A stretch of 39,958 nt of DNA, taken from the NCBI GenBank assembly GCA_016934515.1, contig JAFGSR010000163.1:1-39958 (forward strand). Direction: 5' to 3'. Of this stretch, positions 33,664 to 39,958 are shown piece after piece. Position 1 is the stretch's first letter, and every line of letters begins with the position of its first letter. Source of the stretch: Sedimentisphaerales bacterium. Lineage in GTDB: Bacteria; Planctomycetota; Phycisphaerae; Sedimentisphaerales; SM23-30. Position numbers and translations under genes: made by a program. The notes under the pieces are model-generated. The model worked only from the letters and a program-made list of their open reading frames with translations. It searched no databases and was not told the DNA's origin.

Positions 33664-35553
33664 ATGAAAAGACTTGCAAGTGTTTTAATCCTGATGAGTC
33701 TGTTAATCGCCTTTTCACAAACCCCCGCTTCCGCCCAGACCCGCCAGAGATCAGAAATCGCCCCCCAGGACACCTGGAACCTGCAAGACCTCTACGAATC
33801 TGACCAGGCCTGGGAACAAGCTAAAAACGATGTAACCGCTCAATTCGACCAGGTCCTGAACTTCCAGGGCAAACTCACCACCTCTGCCGATCAACTGCTT
33901 GCCTGCCTGGAACTCAACAGCAAAATCTCCCGCGAATTCGGCCGATTGTCCAGCTACGCCTCCATGAAATCCGACCTGGACCTCCGCGTTTCAAAAAACC
34001 TCGCCATGAAACAACAACTCGAACAGTTGAGCACCGATTTCTCCTCCAAAGCCTCCTTCATCGGCCCGGAACTGGCTCGCCTCGACAAACCAACCATCGA
34101 CCGCTTCATCGCCGAAAAGCCCGCCCTAAAACCGTACAAAATGACTTTGTACGACATCCTCCGCACCAAAAAACACCTGCTCTCCGAAAAAGAAGAAAAA
34201 ATCATCGCCCTCACCGGCCTGCTCTCCGACGGCCCCTATTCAATCTTCTCCGTCTTCAGCAACGCCGAACTGCCCTATCCCGAAATCACCCTCAGCGACG
34301 GCACCGCCGCCACCCTCGACAAAGCCGGCTACGCCCGCTATCGCGTCCTCCAGAACCGCTCTGACCGCGACGCCGTCTTCCAGGCTTTCTGGAAATCCTT
34401 CGAAAAATTCAAAGGCACCTTTGGCACCCAGCTTTACGCCCAGGTCAAAAAAGACATGTTCTACGCCCACGCCCGCAACTACAATTCCTCCCTCGAAAGC
34501 GCACTCGACAAAAACAACATCCCTACCGATGTTTACCTTCAGCTAATCGAAAACGTCCACAACAACCTCGATTCCTTCCACCGCTACCTCAAAATCAAAA
34601 AACGTATGCTAGCCGTGGACACCCTCAAATACTCCGACCTTTACGCCCCCGTCGTCAAAGACGTTGATCTCAAATTCACTTACGCCCAAGCCCGGGACCT
34701 CGTCCTCGACGCCGTCAAACCCCTCGGCCCCGATTACGTCCGCGTCATCGACCAGGCCTTCAAAAACCGCTGGATCGACGTCTATCCCACCCCCGGCAAA
34801 CGCGCCGGCGCCTATTCCAACGGCAGCGCTTACGACGTCCACCCCTACATCTTGCTCAACTATAACGACACCTACGAAGACGTCAGCACTCTCGCCCACG
34901 AACTCGGCCACACCATGCACAGCTATTACTCCAACAAAACCCAACCCTTCCCCACCGCCGATTACTCCATCTTCGTCGCCGAAGTCGCCTCCACTTTCAA
35001 CGAAGCCCTGCTCATCGACAAAATGCTCCGCGAAATCAAAGACGACGATACCCGACTCTCCCTGCTGATGAACTACCTCGATGGCCTCAAGGGCACCGTT
35101 TTCCGCCAAGCCCAGTTCGCCGAATTTGAATTACGCATCCACGAACTTGCCGAAAGCGGCCAACCCCTCACCGGCGACGTGCTCACCGAAGAATACGGCA
35201 AAATCCTCAAAACCTACTACGGACACGACCAGCACGTCTGCTACATCGACGATCTTTACACCGTCGAGTGGGCCTATATCCCTCACTTCTACTACAACTT
35301 TTACGTCTATCAGTATTCCACGTCGTTCACCGCTTCCACCGCACTCGCCGAAAAAGTCCTCGCCCATGAACCCGGCGCCGTCGAAAACTATCTGAAATTC
35401 ATCTCCGCCGGCGGCAGCGACTACCCCATCCAAATCCTCAAAAATGCCGGCGTGGACATGACCACCCCAGACCCCTTCCAAAAAACCATGACCGCCATGA
35501 ACCGCACCATGGACGAAATCGAAGCCATCCTCAATAAAAAAGCACAGAATTAA
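33664..35553 (+). CDS. pepF: Oligoendopeptidase F-type M3 metallopeptidase, secreted
   Basis: A zinc peptidase that cuts short peptides. The 629-residue product starts with a cleavable signal peptide (about 1-24, ...TPASAQ), so unlike the cytoplasmic PepF of lactic bacteria it is probably periplasmic. The N-terminal helical domain (TWNLQDLYESDQAWEQA) is typical of oligoendopeptidase F. The zinc site is HELGH at 412-416, with Glu440 in AEVAST as the third ligand. The C-terminal region has CYIDDLYTVEWAYIPHFYYNFYVYQYSTS, strongly conserved in this family. AAGGAG precedes the ATG. It is a single gene with its own promoter; the next gene is convergent. It may serve peptide scavenging. Confidence 0.93.
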   Translation: MKRLASVLILMSLLIAFSQTPASAQTRQRSEIAPQDTWNLQDLYESDQAWEQAKNDVTAQFDQVLNFQGKLTTSADQLLACLELNSKISREFGRLSSYASMKSDLDLRVSKNLAMKQQLEQLSTDFSSKASFIGPELARLDKPTIDRFIAEKPALKPYKMTLYDILRTKKHLLSEKEEKIIALTGLLSDGPYSIFSVFSNAELPYPEITLSDGTAATLDKAGYARYRVLQNRSDRDAVFQAFWKSFEKFKGTFGTQLYAQVKKDMFYAHARNYNSSLESALDKNNIPTDVYLQLIENVHNNLDSFHRYLKIKKRMLAVDTLKYSDLYAPVVKDVDLKFTYAQARDLVLDAVKPLGPDYVRVIDQAFKNRWIDVYPTPGKRAGAYSNGSAYDVHPYILLNYNDTYEDVSTLAHELGHTMHSYYSNKTQPFPTADYSIFVAEVASTFNEALLIDKMLREIKDDDTRLSLLMNYLDGLKGTVFRQAQFAEFELRIHELAESGQPLTGDVLTEEYGKILKTYYGHDQHVCYIDDLYTVEWAYIPHFYYNFYVYQYSTSFTASTALAEKVLAHEPGAVENYLKFISAGGSDYPIQILKNAGVDMTTPDPFQKTMTAMNRTMDEIEAILNKKAQN

Positions 35554-35589
35554 AAAATCACTCACTTAAAAAATCAGCATGTTTGGCGC

Positions 35590-35620
35590 AAAAAAATCCC
35601 GCACACTTGTGTACGGGATT
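35590..35620 (-). terminator. Terminator of the PilX-like gene
   Basis: AATCCCG (35595-35601) pairs with CGGGATT (35614-35620), with four further inner pairs after one mismatch. On the minus strand a run of seven T residues follows. It lies 25 bases after the stop of the gene ending at 35645. It is nearly the same sequence as the terminator at 38033. Confidence 0.8.
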
Positions 35621-35644
35621 AATCATCCTGAAAACCTTGGCATC

Positions 35645-37192
35645 TTACAATTCATTATAAGAATTCGGATTAGGCAGAATCAACGTATCGGTACGCACCC
35701 CATAAGGCAGCATGCTTTCCTCCGGCGGCCTGACACTGATGGTCCCGCCGGGATTCGTAGTGCCTGACTCACCGTTTTCATCCGAAAATCCCAGGTTCGT
35801 TGCGATCTGGTTGGCGTAATAGCTCTCGCCCGGATCTCCAATCGACAAAATCGTTCCCTCTACATTCACATTACCCCGCACATCGACCACACCGCCCACC
35901 ACCAGACCCGTCAACGTGCAATCGATCGCATCGTCCGCCGATTGAGTGTCCCCGATATTCACGTTGAAATTAGGCGCCAAAATCGAAGTGTCCGGATACT
36001 GACTCACGTTGTTGAAGGTGTTATTCCCGGTAAAGTACAGCACATTTTTCTTCCAGGTCTCCTCATTAAATACCTCCGGCACCGACGTTACAATTATTCC
36101 ATTAAAGTTGCAGTTCTCAAAGCGGACATTATTGGTGGCATCACCGCCGCCGGTCGAACCAATATACAAAATCCCTTCAAAAGTACAATTGCGAAACAGC
36201 GTGTCATTACCCGCTGATACCTGACGGTTAGTAAAAGTGTTCCCTTCATAAACTTTGCGTAGCACTTTGCTGCTGGAAGCATCCGCCGGCAGAGCGTAAT
36301 TGTCCGGCGCATGAGGGAAATATTCCGCTATCTGACCAATGGCAAAATTCGGTGTAATTGCATGGGTCTGTTCGTAATAAAATGTCGTATCAAAATCACT
36401 GTAGCCCATATCGATTTCCGGCTGGTCGTAGATAATACCTTCGCTGTTACCTTCCACCTCGTTGCCGTCCCACTCCGCTTCATCAATAGTAACTCCCAGC
36501 GTCCCGTTAACGGTAGATTCGCCCGCCAGCGTAATCGGCGGCGCCGTCATCGCATCATCCCACATAGTCAAAATATCACCTTCAACCGTCGTATCTCCGG
36601 TAATAATCACTCGACTCTCGCTCATCATCGCGTAATTCAACAGAAAAGTATCCTTCTCAATCCGATACGTCAAACGTACCTTTCGTATAATACCATCCTT
36701 CGTTCCTGTGCTTATTACTTCCAGAGTATGCGGATCGTCGTCAAACTGCCGAAAATGCAAAGTAAAATTGGCTGGTACCTGCGAGTCAATCGCTACCGCC
36801 GGCACCGTTACTTCTTTGCCGGTATAACCGCCCTCGGTAAAATTCACCACAGGACTTACCGCTTCATAATTGATCGCTCCCTGATAGGATAACTCGCTGT
36901 CCAGAAACGCAGCAAATTCATCAAACACCGATTCTGCCTGTAAATCAGTTATCTGTGGCGTATAAAAACCGGTCGCTACTGCCATGTACCTCTGAAAAAT
37001 ACACTGAGCATACTCCAGCCCCGACTCCGCCGCCAACTGTGCCTGACTCATGTCCCGGTGGTTACGCGACATTTGCACATTGGTATTGCTCATCGCGACA
37101 AATGAAATTGACAGCACCCCAAATAACGTCACGAAAAACACCGATATTAATGACGTGCCCCCGCGACACAATTTTTTATGCCTTTTCAACAT
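35645..37192 (-). CDS. PilX-like pilus/secretion minor protein with large C-terminal domain
   Basis: The 515-residue protein begins with a basic tail and a membrane helix (GGTSLISVFFVTLFGVLSISFVAMSN), followed by NVQMSRNHRDMSQAQLAAESGLEYAQ. This is the pattern of PilX N-terminal proteins, minor components of type IV pili or type II secretion with an Ala-Glu-Ser-Gly stretch. The C-terminal 400 residues are beta-rich, low in charge and rich in Asn, Gly and Thr (AGESTVNGTLGV, NVRFENCNFNGIIVTSVPE), suggesting a beta-helix. GGAAGAG lies before the ATG. It is followed downstream by a terminator and preceded by a small secreted protein gene. No pilus motor or other pilin gene is in the window. Confidence 0.65.
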   Translation of the reverse strand: MLKRHKKLCRGGTSLISVFFVTLFGVLSISFVAMSNTNVQMSRNHRDMSQAQLAAESGLEYAQCIFQRYMAVATGFYTPQITDLQAESVFDEFAAFLDSELSYQGAINYEAVSPVVNFTEGGYTGKEVTVPAVAIDSQVPANFTLHFRQFDDDPHTLEVISTGTKDGIIRKVRLTYRIEKDTFLLNYAMMSESRVIITGDTTVEGDILTMWDDAMTAPPITLAGESTVNGTLGVTIDEAEWDGNEVEGNSEGIIYDQPEIDMGYSDFDTTFYYEQTHAITPNFAIGQIAEYFPHAPDNYALPADASSSKVLRKVYEGNTFTNRQVSAGNDTLFRNCTFEGILYIGSTGGGDATNNVRFENCNFNGIIVTSVPEVFNEETWKKNVLYFTGNNTFNNVSQYPDTSILAPNFNVNIGDTQSADDAIDCTLTGLVVGGVVDVRGNVNVEGTILSIGDPGESYYANQIATNLGFSDENGESGTTNPGGTISVRPPEESMLPYGVRTDTLILPNPNSYNEL

Positions 37193-37283
37193 TTGTAACT
37201 CTTCCTTGTCCTTGCGTGTAGATTTGTTTCCAGACCTGGTTGTTTAGTTGTGAAATGAAAAGTTTTTCTACAACTTCCTCAGA

Positions 37284-37736
37284 TCATTCGTTCATTCCGC
37301 CGTCCAAAGCAGCGTAAATCTGGTCGATGGCATAATCTCCCACATCCATCAACTCGATTAATGCTGCCTGCCGGGCATATTCAACGTCCAGAGCCAGTTC
37401 ACTCTGTCCCATCTTAATCAAATTCAGATACGCCGAATTACAAATGCGGTTGATCCGATTTATATATCTCTGCCTCACGCGCCGAATAGTGGTGATCGTA
37501 CTGTCAGCAGTTTTTTCCGCCCTCGCCACATCTCCGCTGGCCAGATACTCGTCAATTTTAGCAATACTATCCAGCGCATCTGCTTGGGTATTGACCACAA
37601 ATTTATCGACCAAATCCACAGTGCTGCTGATTGCACTGTCCGCTAGCGCAACCGGACTCCGGGCCTGAACCAATCCCACGCTTACTACCATAATCATCAC
37701 CCCCGCGACCAGCATAACCATAACTTTTCTAGCCAT
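37284..37736 (-). CDS. Small secreted helical protein
   Basis: The 150-residue product has a signal peptide (RKVMVMLVAGVMIMVVSVGLVQA) and a helical mature part with repeated Ala, Asp and Ile (SAISSTVDLVDKFVVNTQADALDSIAKIDEYL). I do not recognise the family. The start at 37736 has GAAGGAG exactly 7 bases upstream, one of the best ribosome sites in the window; a start at 37796 would put a basic stretch before the signal. It lies 91 bases upstream of the PilX-like gene on the same strand and may be in one operon with it. A role in pilus or surface structure is only a guess. Confidence 0.7.
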   Translation of the reverse strand: MARKVMVMLVAGVMIMVVSVGLVQARSPVALADSAISSTVDLVDKFVVNTQADALDSIAKIDEYLASGDVARAEKTADSTITTIRRVRQRYINRINRICNSAYLNLIKMGQSELALDVEYARQAALIELMDVGDYAIDQIYAALDGGMNE

Positions 37737-37796
37737 AGCAAATCTCCTTCGCTTCGGGAAAACTTTCTTATTTTTCCCTTTGTTACTGATTAGCAA

Positions 37797-38100
37797 AAAA
37801 AAACCTGCTGACTGCCTGCCCCAAAATCTCCCGCCCCCCCGGCTTAGCGTTGATTTGCCTGATTTTAGGCATTACCCTGCATTTTCAAGTATAAAATACA
37901 GTCCCAGAAAAATTCTCTATTTTTAAAAAATTCTCCACTTTTCCGCCCCTGCAAAATCTTCACAAACTGCACACGTCTTACATCTGCCAAATTCGGAATC
38001 CACCCCAGCCTTATCGGACCCTTGTTTCGCGCAAAAAAAATCCCGCACATTTATATGCGGGATTTATAATCTTCAGAAGAGTTTAGATTGTTTCGTTAAA
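37797..38100. other. Intergenic region before the small secreted protein gene
   Basis: About 300 bases with poly-A and C-rich patches. It holds the PEP-CTERM gene's terminator at 38033-38065 and the upstream region of the 37736 gene. A 61-codon minus-strand frame (37865-38050) runs across the terminator stem and is rejected. No promoter could be identified with confidence. Confidence 0.4.
38033..38065 (-). terminator. Terminator of the PEP-CTERM gene
   Basis: AAATCCCGCA (38038-38047) and TGCGGGATTT (38056-38065) form a perfect 10-bp stem with an 8-base loop. On the minus strand the stem runs into eight T residues. It lies 36 bases after the stop of the PEP-CTERM gene. Confidence 0.85.
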
Positions 38101-38742
38101 CTATTTAATTTCGCCGCTCCTTCGCCGCAACAGCAATCCACCCAAAGCCAGAATCACCATCGTCGCCGGCTCCGGCACCGTCGTAATTTCAAGTTTAACA
38201 CCGTCGTTATAATAATGACAGTCCGGATCGAATGCCAATCCACATACCCCGTCACTGGCATAACTGCTCAACGCTGCCAGATCCTGTTCCGTAAAGTGGT
38301 ATACATAGTTTTCTGTCGCACCGCCACCGCCGCCGTTTGTGTCAATATAAGTATCCAGATAAATCCCGTCATAATTCGCCGCGTTATCTGATTGCCCCTC
38401 ACCATCGGTACCTACAAAAATCGTCGCCGTCGAACCCGCCGGGAACGGCGCCGAAACCAGATTGTTACCCAACTCAAAATCATCCCCGCTTAACAAGTGA
38501 ATATATAGATGATTGGTGTTGTTGTCCCAGTTATTAATGTTGTCAATCGTCAGCGTCGCACCGCTAATGCTGTGCCCCGGCCCGGGAGTCGTAAAATCGT
38601 CGATCTTGCAAACATAATATTTGTTATGATCCAGGTCCCACAAATCAGACCTGCTCGGAACATAAGTATAGCTTGCCCCGGCAGCGCTAACCAAAAATGC
38701 CACTAACAAACTCGACAACAAAACCAGACGTTCTTTACTCAT
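38101..38742 (-). CDS. PEP-CTERM sorting-domain protein
   Basis: A 213-residue secreted protein, a likely substrate of the exosortase encoded at 8063. The N-terminal signal peptide (LVLLSSLLVAFLVSAAGA) is followed by a beta-rich middle of about 165 residues, rich in Asp, Asn and Gly (LWDLDHNKYYVCKIDDF, GGGGGATENYVYHF). The C-terminus has VPEPATM, then a hydrophobic helix (VILALGGLLL) and a RRRSGEIK tail, exactly the three-part PEP-CTERM tail. The middle domain is not one I recognise; it may bind a polysaccharide or calcium. GGGAG lies 6 bases before the ATG. The gene is transcribed alone with its own terminator, far from the exosortase, as is usual. Confidence 0.88.
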   Translation of the reverse strand: MSKERLVLLSSLLVAFLVSAAGASYTYVPSRSDLWDLDHNKYYVCKIDDFTTPGPGHSISGATLTIDNINNWDNNTNHLYIHLLSGDDFELGNNLVSAPFPAGSTATIFVGTDGEGQSDNAANYDGIYLDTYIDTNGGGGGATENYVYHFTEQDLAALSSYASDGVCGLAFDPDCHYYNDGVKLEITTVPEPATMVILALGGLLLRRRSGEIK

Positions 38743-39307
38743 CTAAATCTCCCAAAAAAATGAACTCTCTCTCAATAGATTTCCGCACCGATACCGGTGC
38801 AACTGAAATATGAATTACGCAAAGTATATGCCATACAGAAAATCCCCCTCTTTCTATCTGCCCGCCGATAATAATCCCCCCAACTTTCCCCCAATCTCAT
38901 CATTATCACCCCTGCCGATATTAACGCTTATAACGCCTGCAACGACTTGTTACGCCCAACATCTACTCCATTTCACCATTATCAGAACTTACCCATAATC
39001 TCTTGGTTTAGGATTGATTATCATTGAAATCTAATCGTATCTGCTTTTTTTCCGGATCCCCACAGCCTTTGCTTTAAATCAACACTTCCTCCACCAACGA
39101 TGACCCAAAACAACAATCCCCCTTGATTTATATTTTTCACCCCAGCAGGGAAAGGGTGGGTAATTTATTACCCCTGCGGTCTTCGGTTTTGAATTTTGAA
39201 ATTTCGGTAATTTGAATTTGTTTAGGATTTAGAGTTTAGGATTTCTCTTCAATCTTCAGGCTTCAATCTTCAAGCTTCAGGCTTCAGGCTTTCTTCAAAT
39301 GGCCCCT
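38743..39307. other. Intergenic region upstream of the PEP-CTERM gene
   Basis: This 565-base stretch is low in coding signal. A 6-bp hairpin (GCACCG at 38785-38790, CGGTGC at 38795-38800) lies 43 bases before the PEP-CTERM start and could be in its leader or be an operator. Another stem-loop lies at 39145-39177 (GCAGG/CCTGC). From 39215 to 39245 TTAGGATTT phrases occur, and from 39247 to 39297 there is the CTTCAGG repeat, inverted relative to 9041-9200. Short open frames here are not supported. Confidence 0.5.
39247..39297 (-). repeat. CTGAAG-family repeat, inverted copy
   Basis: About five degenerate units of CTTCAGG/CTTCAAT end just before the lipoprotein gene at 39308. On the minus strand they read CCTGAAG, the same unit as the block at 9041-9200. 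Confidence 0.75.
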
Positions 39308-39832
39308 TTAACGCTCCAGCACCAGAATATCCCGCACCCGATAATCCGGCCCACCAACAAAAGTAACCTGCAGCACCACTTTCTTCAAATTGGCCGCTTC
39401 TTCCGGCAGTCGCAAATCAAAACGATAGCTCCGGCTGATACTGTCCCAGTGCTGTTGATTTTCCTCGACCGCCCCCAGATTCACATCCTGAATCCCACCC
39501 TCACCAAAACGCTTGCCCCGCGGATCAGCTAACGCCGGACGATATTGGAACAACTCAAAACGAAATTCGCCCAACGCCTTTATCGGATCACCAAACTGAT
39601 CCTTCAATTCCACATAAGCTTCCACCCGATTCGGCAACCCCAACGACGCATTCTCCGCCTTGACCGCCGTGAATGACTTCTGCAAATGAACCTTGCTCAC
39701 CCAAAACGCCGGCTGCCTATCCGATATACCACCACTCCCGCCAATCCCACCTGCCCCCTCACAACCACCCACCAACAGCAAACCCCATAACGACAATACC
39801 ACCAAATATTTAACCTTTTTCTCGTTCAACAT
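39308..39832 (-). CDS. Small lipoprotein of unknown function
   Basis: The 174-residue protein has a lipoprotein signal with V-G-G-C and a Gly/Ser-rich linker (EGAGGIGGSGGISD). A compact beta-rich domain follows with PNRVEAYVELKDQFGDPIKALGEFRFELFQY and SYRFDLRLPEEAANLKKVVLQVTFVGGPDYRVRDILVLE. The domain reads like a single beta-sandwich. I do not recognise the family. The ATG at 39832 has AAGG 9 bases upstream; an in-frame TTG at 39853 has no site. A possible gene starts divergently 74 bases away. The CTGAAG repeats lie right after its stop. Confidence 0.7.
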   Translation of the reverse strand: MLNEKKVKYLVVLSLWGLLLVGGCEGAGGIGGSGGISDRQPAFWVSKVHLQKSFTAVKAENASLGLPNRVEAYVELKDQFGDPIKALGEFRFELFQYRPALADPRGKRFGEGGIQDVNLGAVEENQQHWDSISRSYRFDLRLPEEAANLKKVVLQVTFVGGPDYRVRDILVLER

Positions 39833-39906
39833 TTGGACAACCTTTTTTTCCAATTAACTGCTGCATTCAATTGTGAACTTTCGCACTTTTCAGGCGACCA
39901 AAAGCC

Positions 39907-39958
39907 ATGAATCATAAACAGAAAAATACCAACCTTCCGATGATTGTAGTGGTAAAAA
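39907..39958 (+). CDS. Possible start of a gene cut off by the window edge
   Basis: An ATG at 39907 opens a frame with no stop before the end of the window (17 codons: MNHKQKNTNLPMIVVVK). AGGCGA lies about 10 bases upstream. It would run divergently from the lipoprotein gene. Too little is seen to name it or to be sure it is coding. Confidence 0.3.
   Translation, partial: MNHKQKNTNLPMIVVVK

Noticed and set aside
34609..35109. Long minus-strand frame inside pepF, rich in Gly, Val and Asp
   Set aside because: Its composition mirrors the C-rich codons of pepF on the opposite strand; pepF has all its zinc-site motifs and covers the region.
37865..38050. 61-codon minus-strand frame before the small secreted protein gene
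   Set aside because: It runs across the stem and T-run of the PEP-CTERM terminator and has no ribosome site.

Overview
The window looks like chromosomal DNA from a Planctomycetota bacterium, most likely Phycisphaerae or a relative. The evidence is a PEP-CTERM protein together with an exosortase and an EpsI-like partner, an ECF sigma factor overlapping a membrane-anchored LolA-like partner, a PilX-like pilus protein, several lipoproteins, and many degenerate repeats between genes. The lineage is an inference from gene content; there is no rRNA or tRNA in the window.

Left arm (1-5.6 kb): a lipoprotein glycerophosphodiester phosphodiesterase; an ECF sigma/anti-sigma-like pair on the minus strand ending in a strong hairpin terminator; a minus-strand lipoprotein whose motifs suggest a protein-kinase-like fold; and a NeuD/PglD-type sugar O-acyltransferase.

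Centre-left (6.1-20.4 kb): a long plus-strand surface-polysaccharide and protein-sorting cluster. In order it encodes a Wza-type export lipoprotein with a large acidic insert, an exosortase, an EpsI-like protein, a 1688-residue membrane-anchored TPR protein, a Wzc-type chain-length regulator fused to a tyrosine kinase, a UDP-HexNAc-type 6-dehydrogenase and a flippase. Together they would make, flip, polymerise and export an acidic polysaccharide and process PEP-CTERM proteins at the cell surface. A PEP-CTERM protein that could be a substrate is encoded at 38.1-38.7 kb. A small YjfB-like protein and a large glycoside-hydrolase-like protein follow on the minus strand.

Centre-right (23.0-31.8 kb): housekeeping genes. 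These are rpmE, prfA, a SpoU-family RNA methyltransferase, a rodA/ftsW-family gene, a pabA/trpG glutamine amidotransferase, guaB and guaA. Between guaB and guaA lie a lipoprotein gene and a tightly coupled pair of very small genes, the second a DUF2283 protein.

Right arm (31.8-40 kb): a HicB-like protein without an intact partner, an O-methyltransferase flanked by direct repeats, a secreted M3 oligopeptidase (PepF-like), a PilX-like protein with a small secreted protein, the PEP-CTERM protein, a lipoprotein, and the first codons of a possible gene running off the right edge.

At the larger scale, the plus strand changes from G-rich (about 3.5-22 kb) to C-rich (about 24-40 kb) whichever strand is coding. 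Repeat families of 7-10 bp units and short CCCGAT/ATCGGG hairpins recur between genes.
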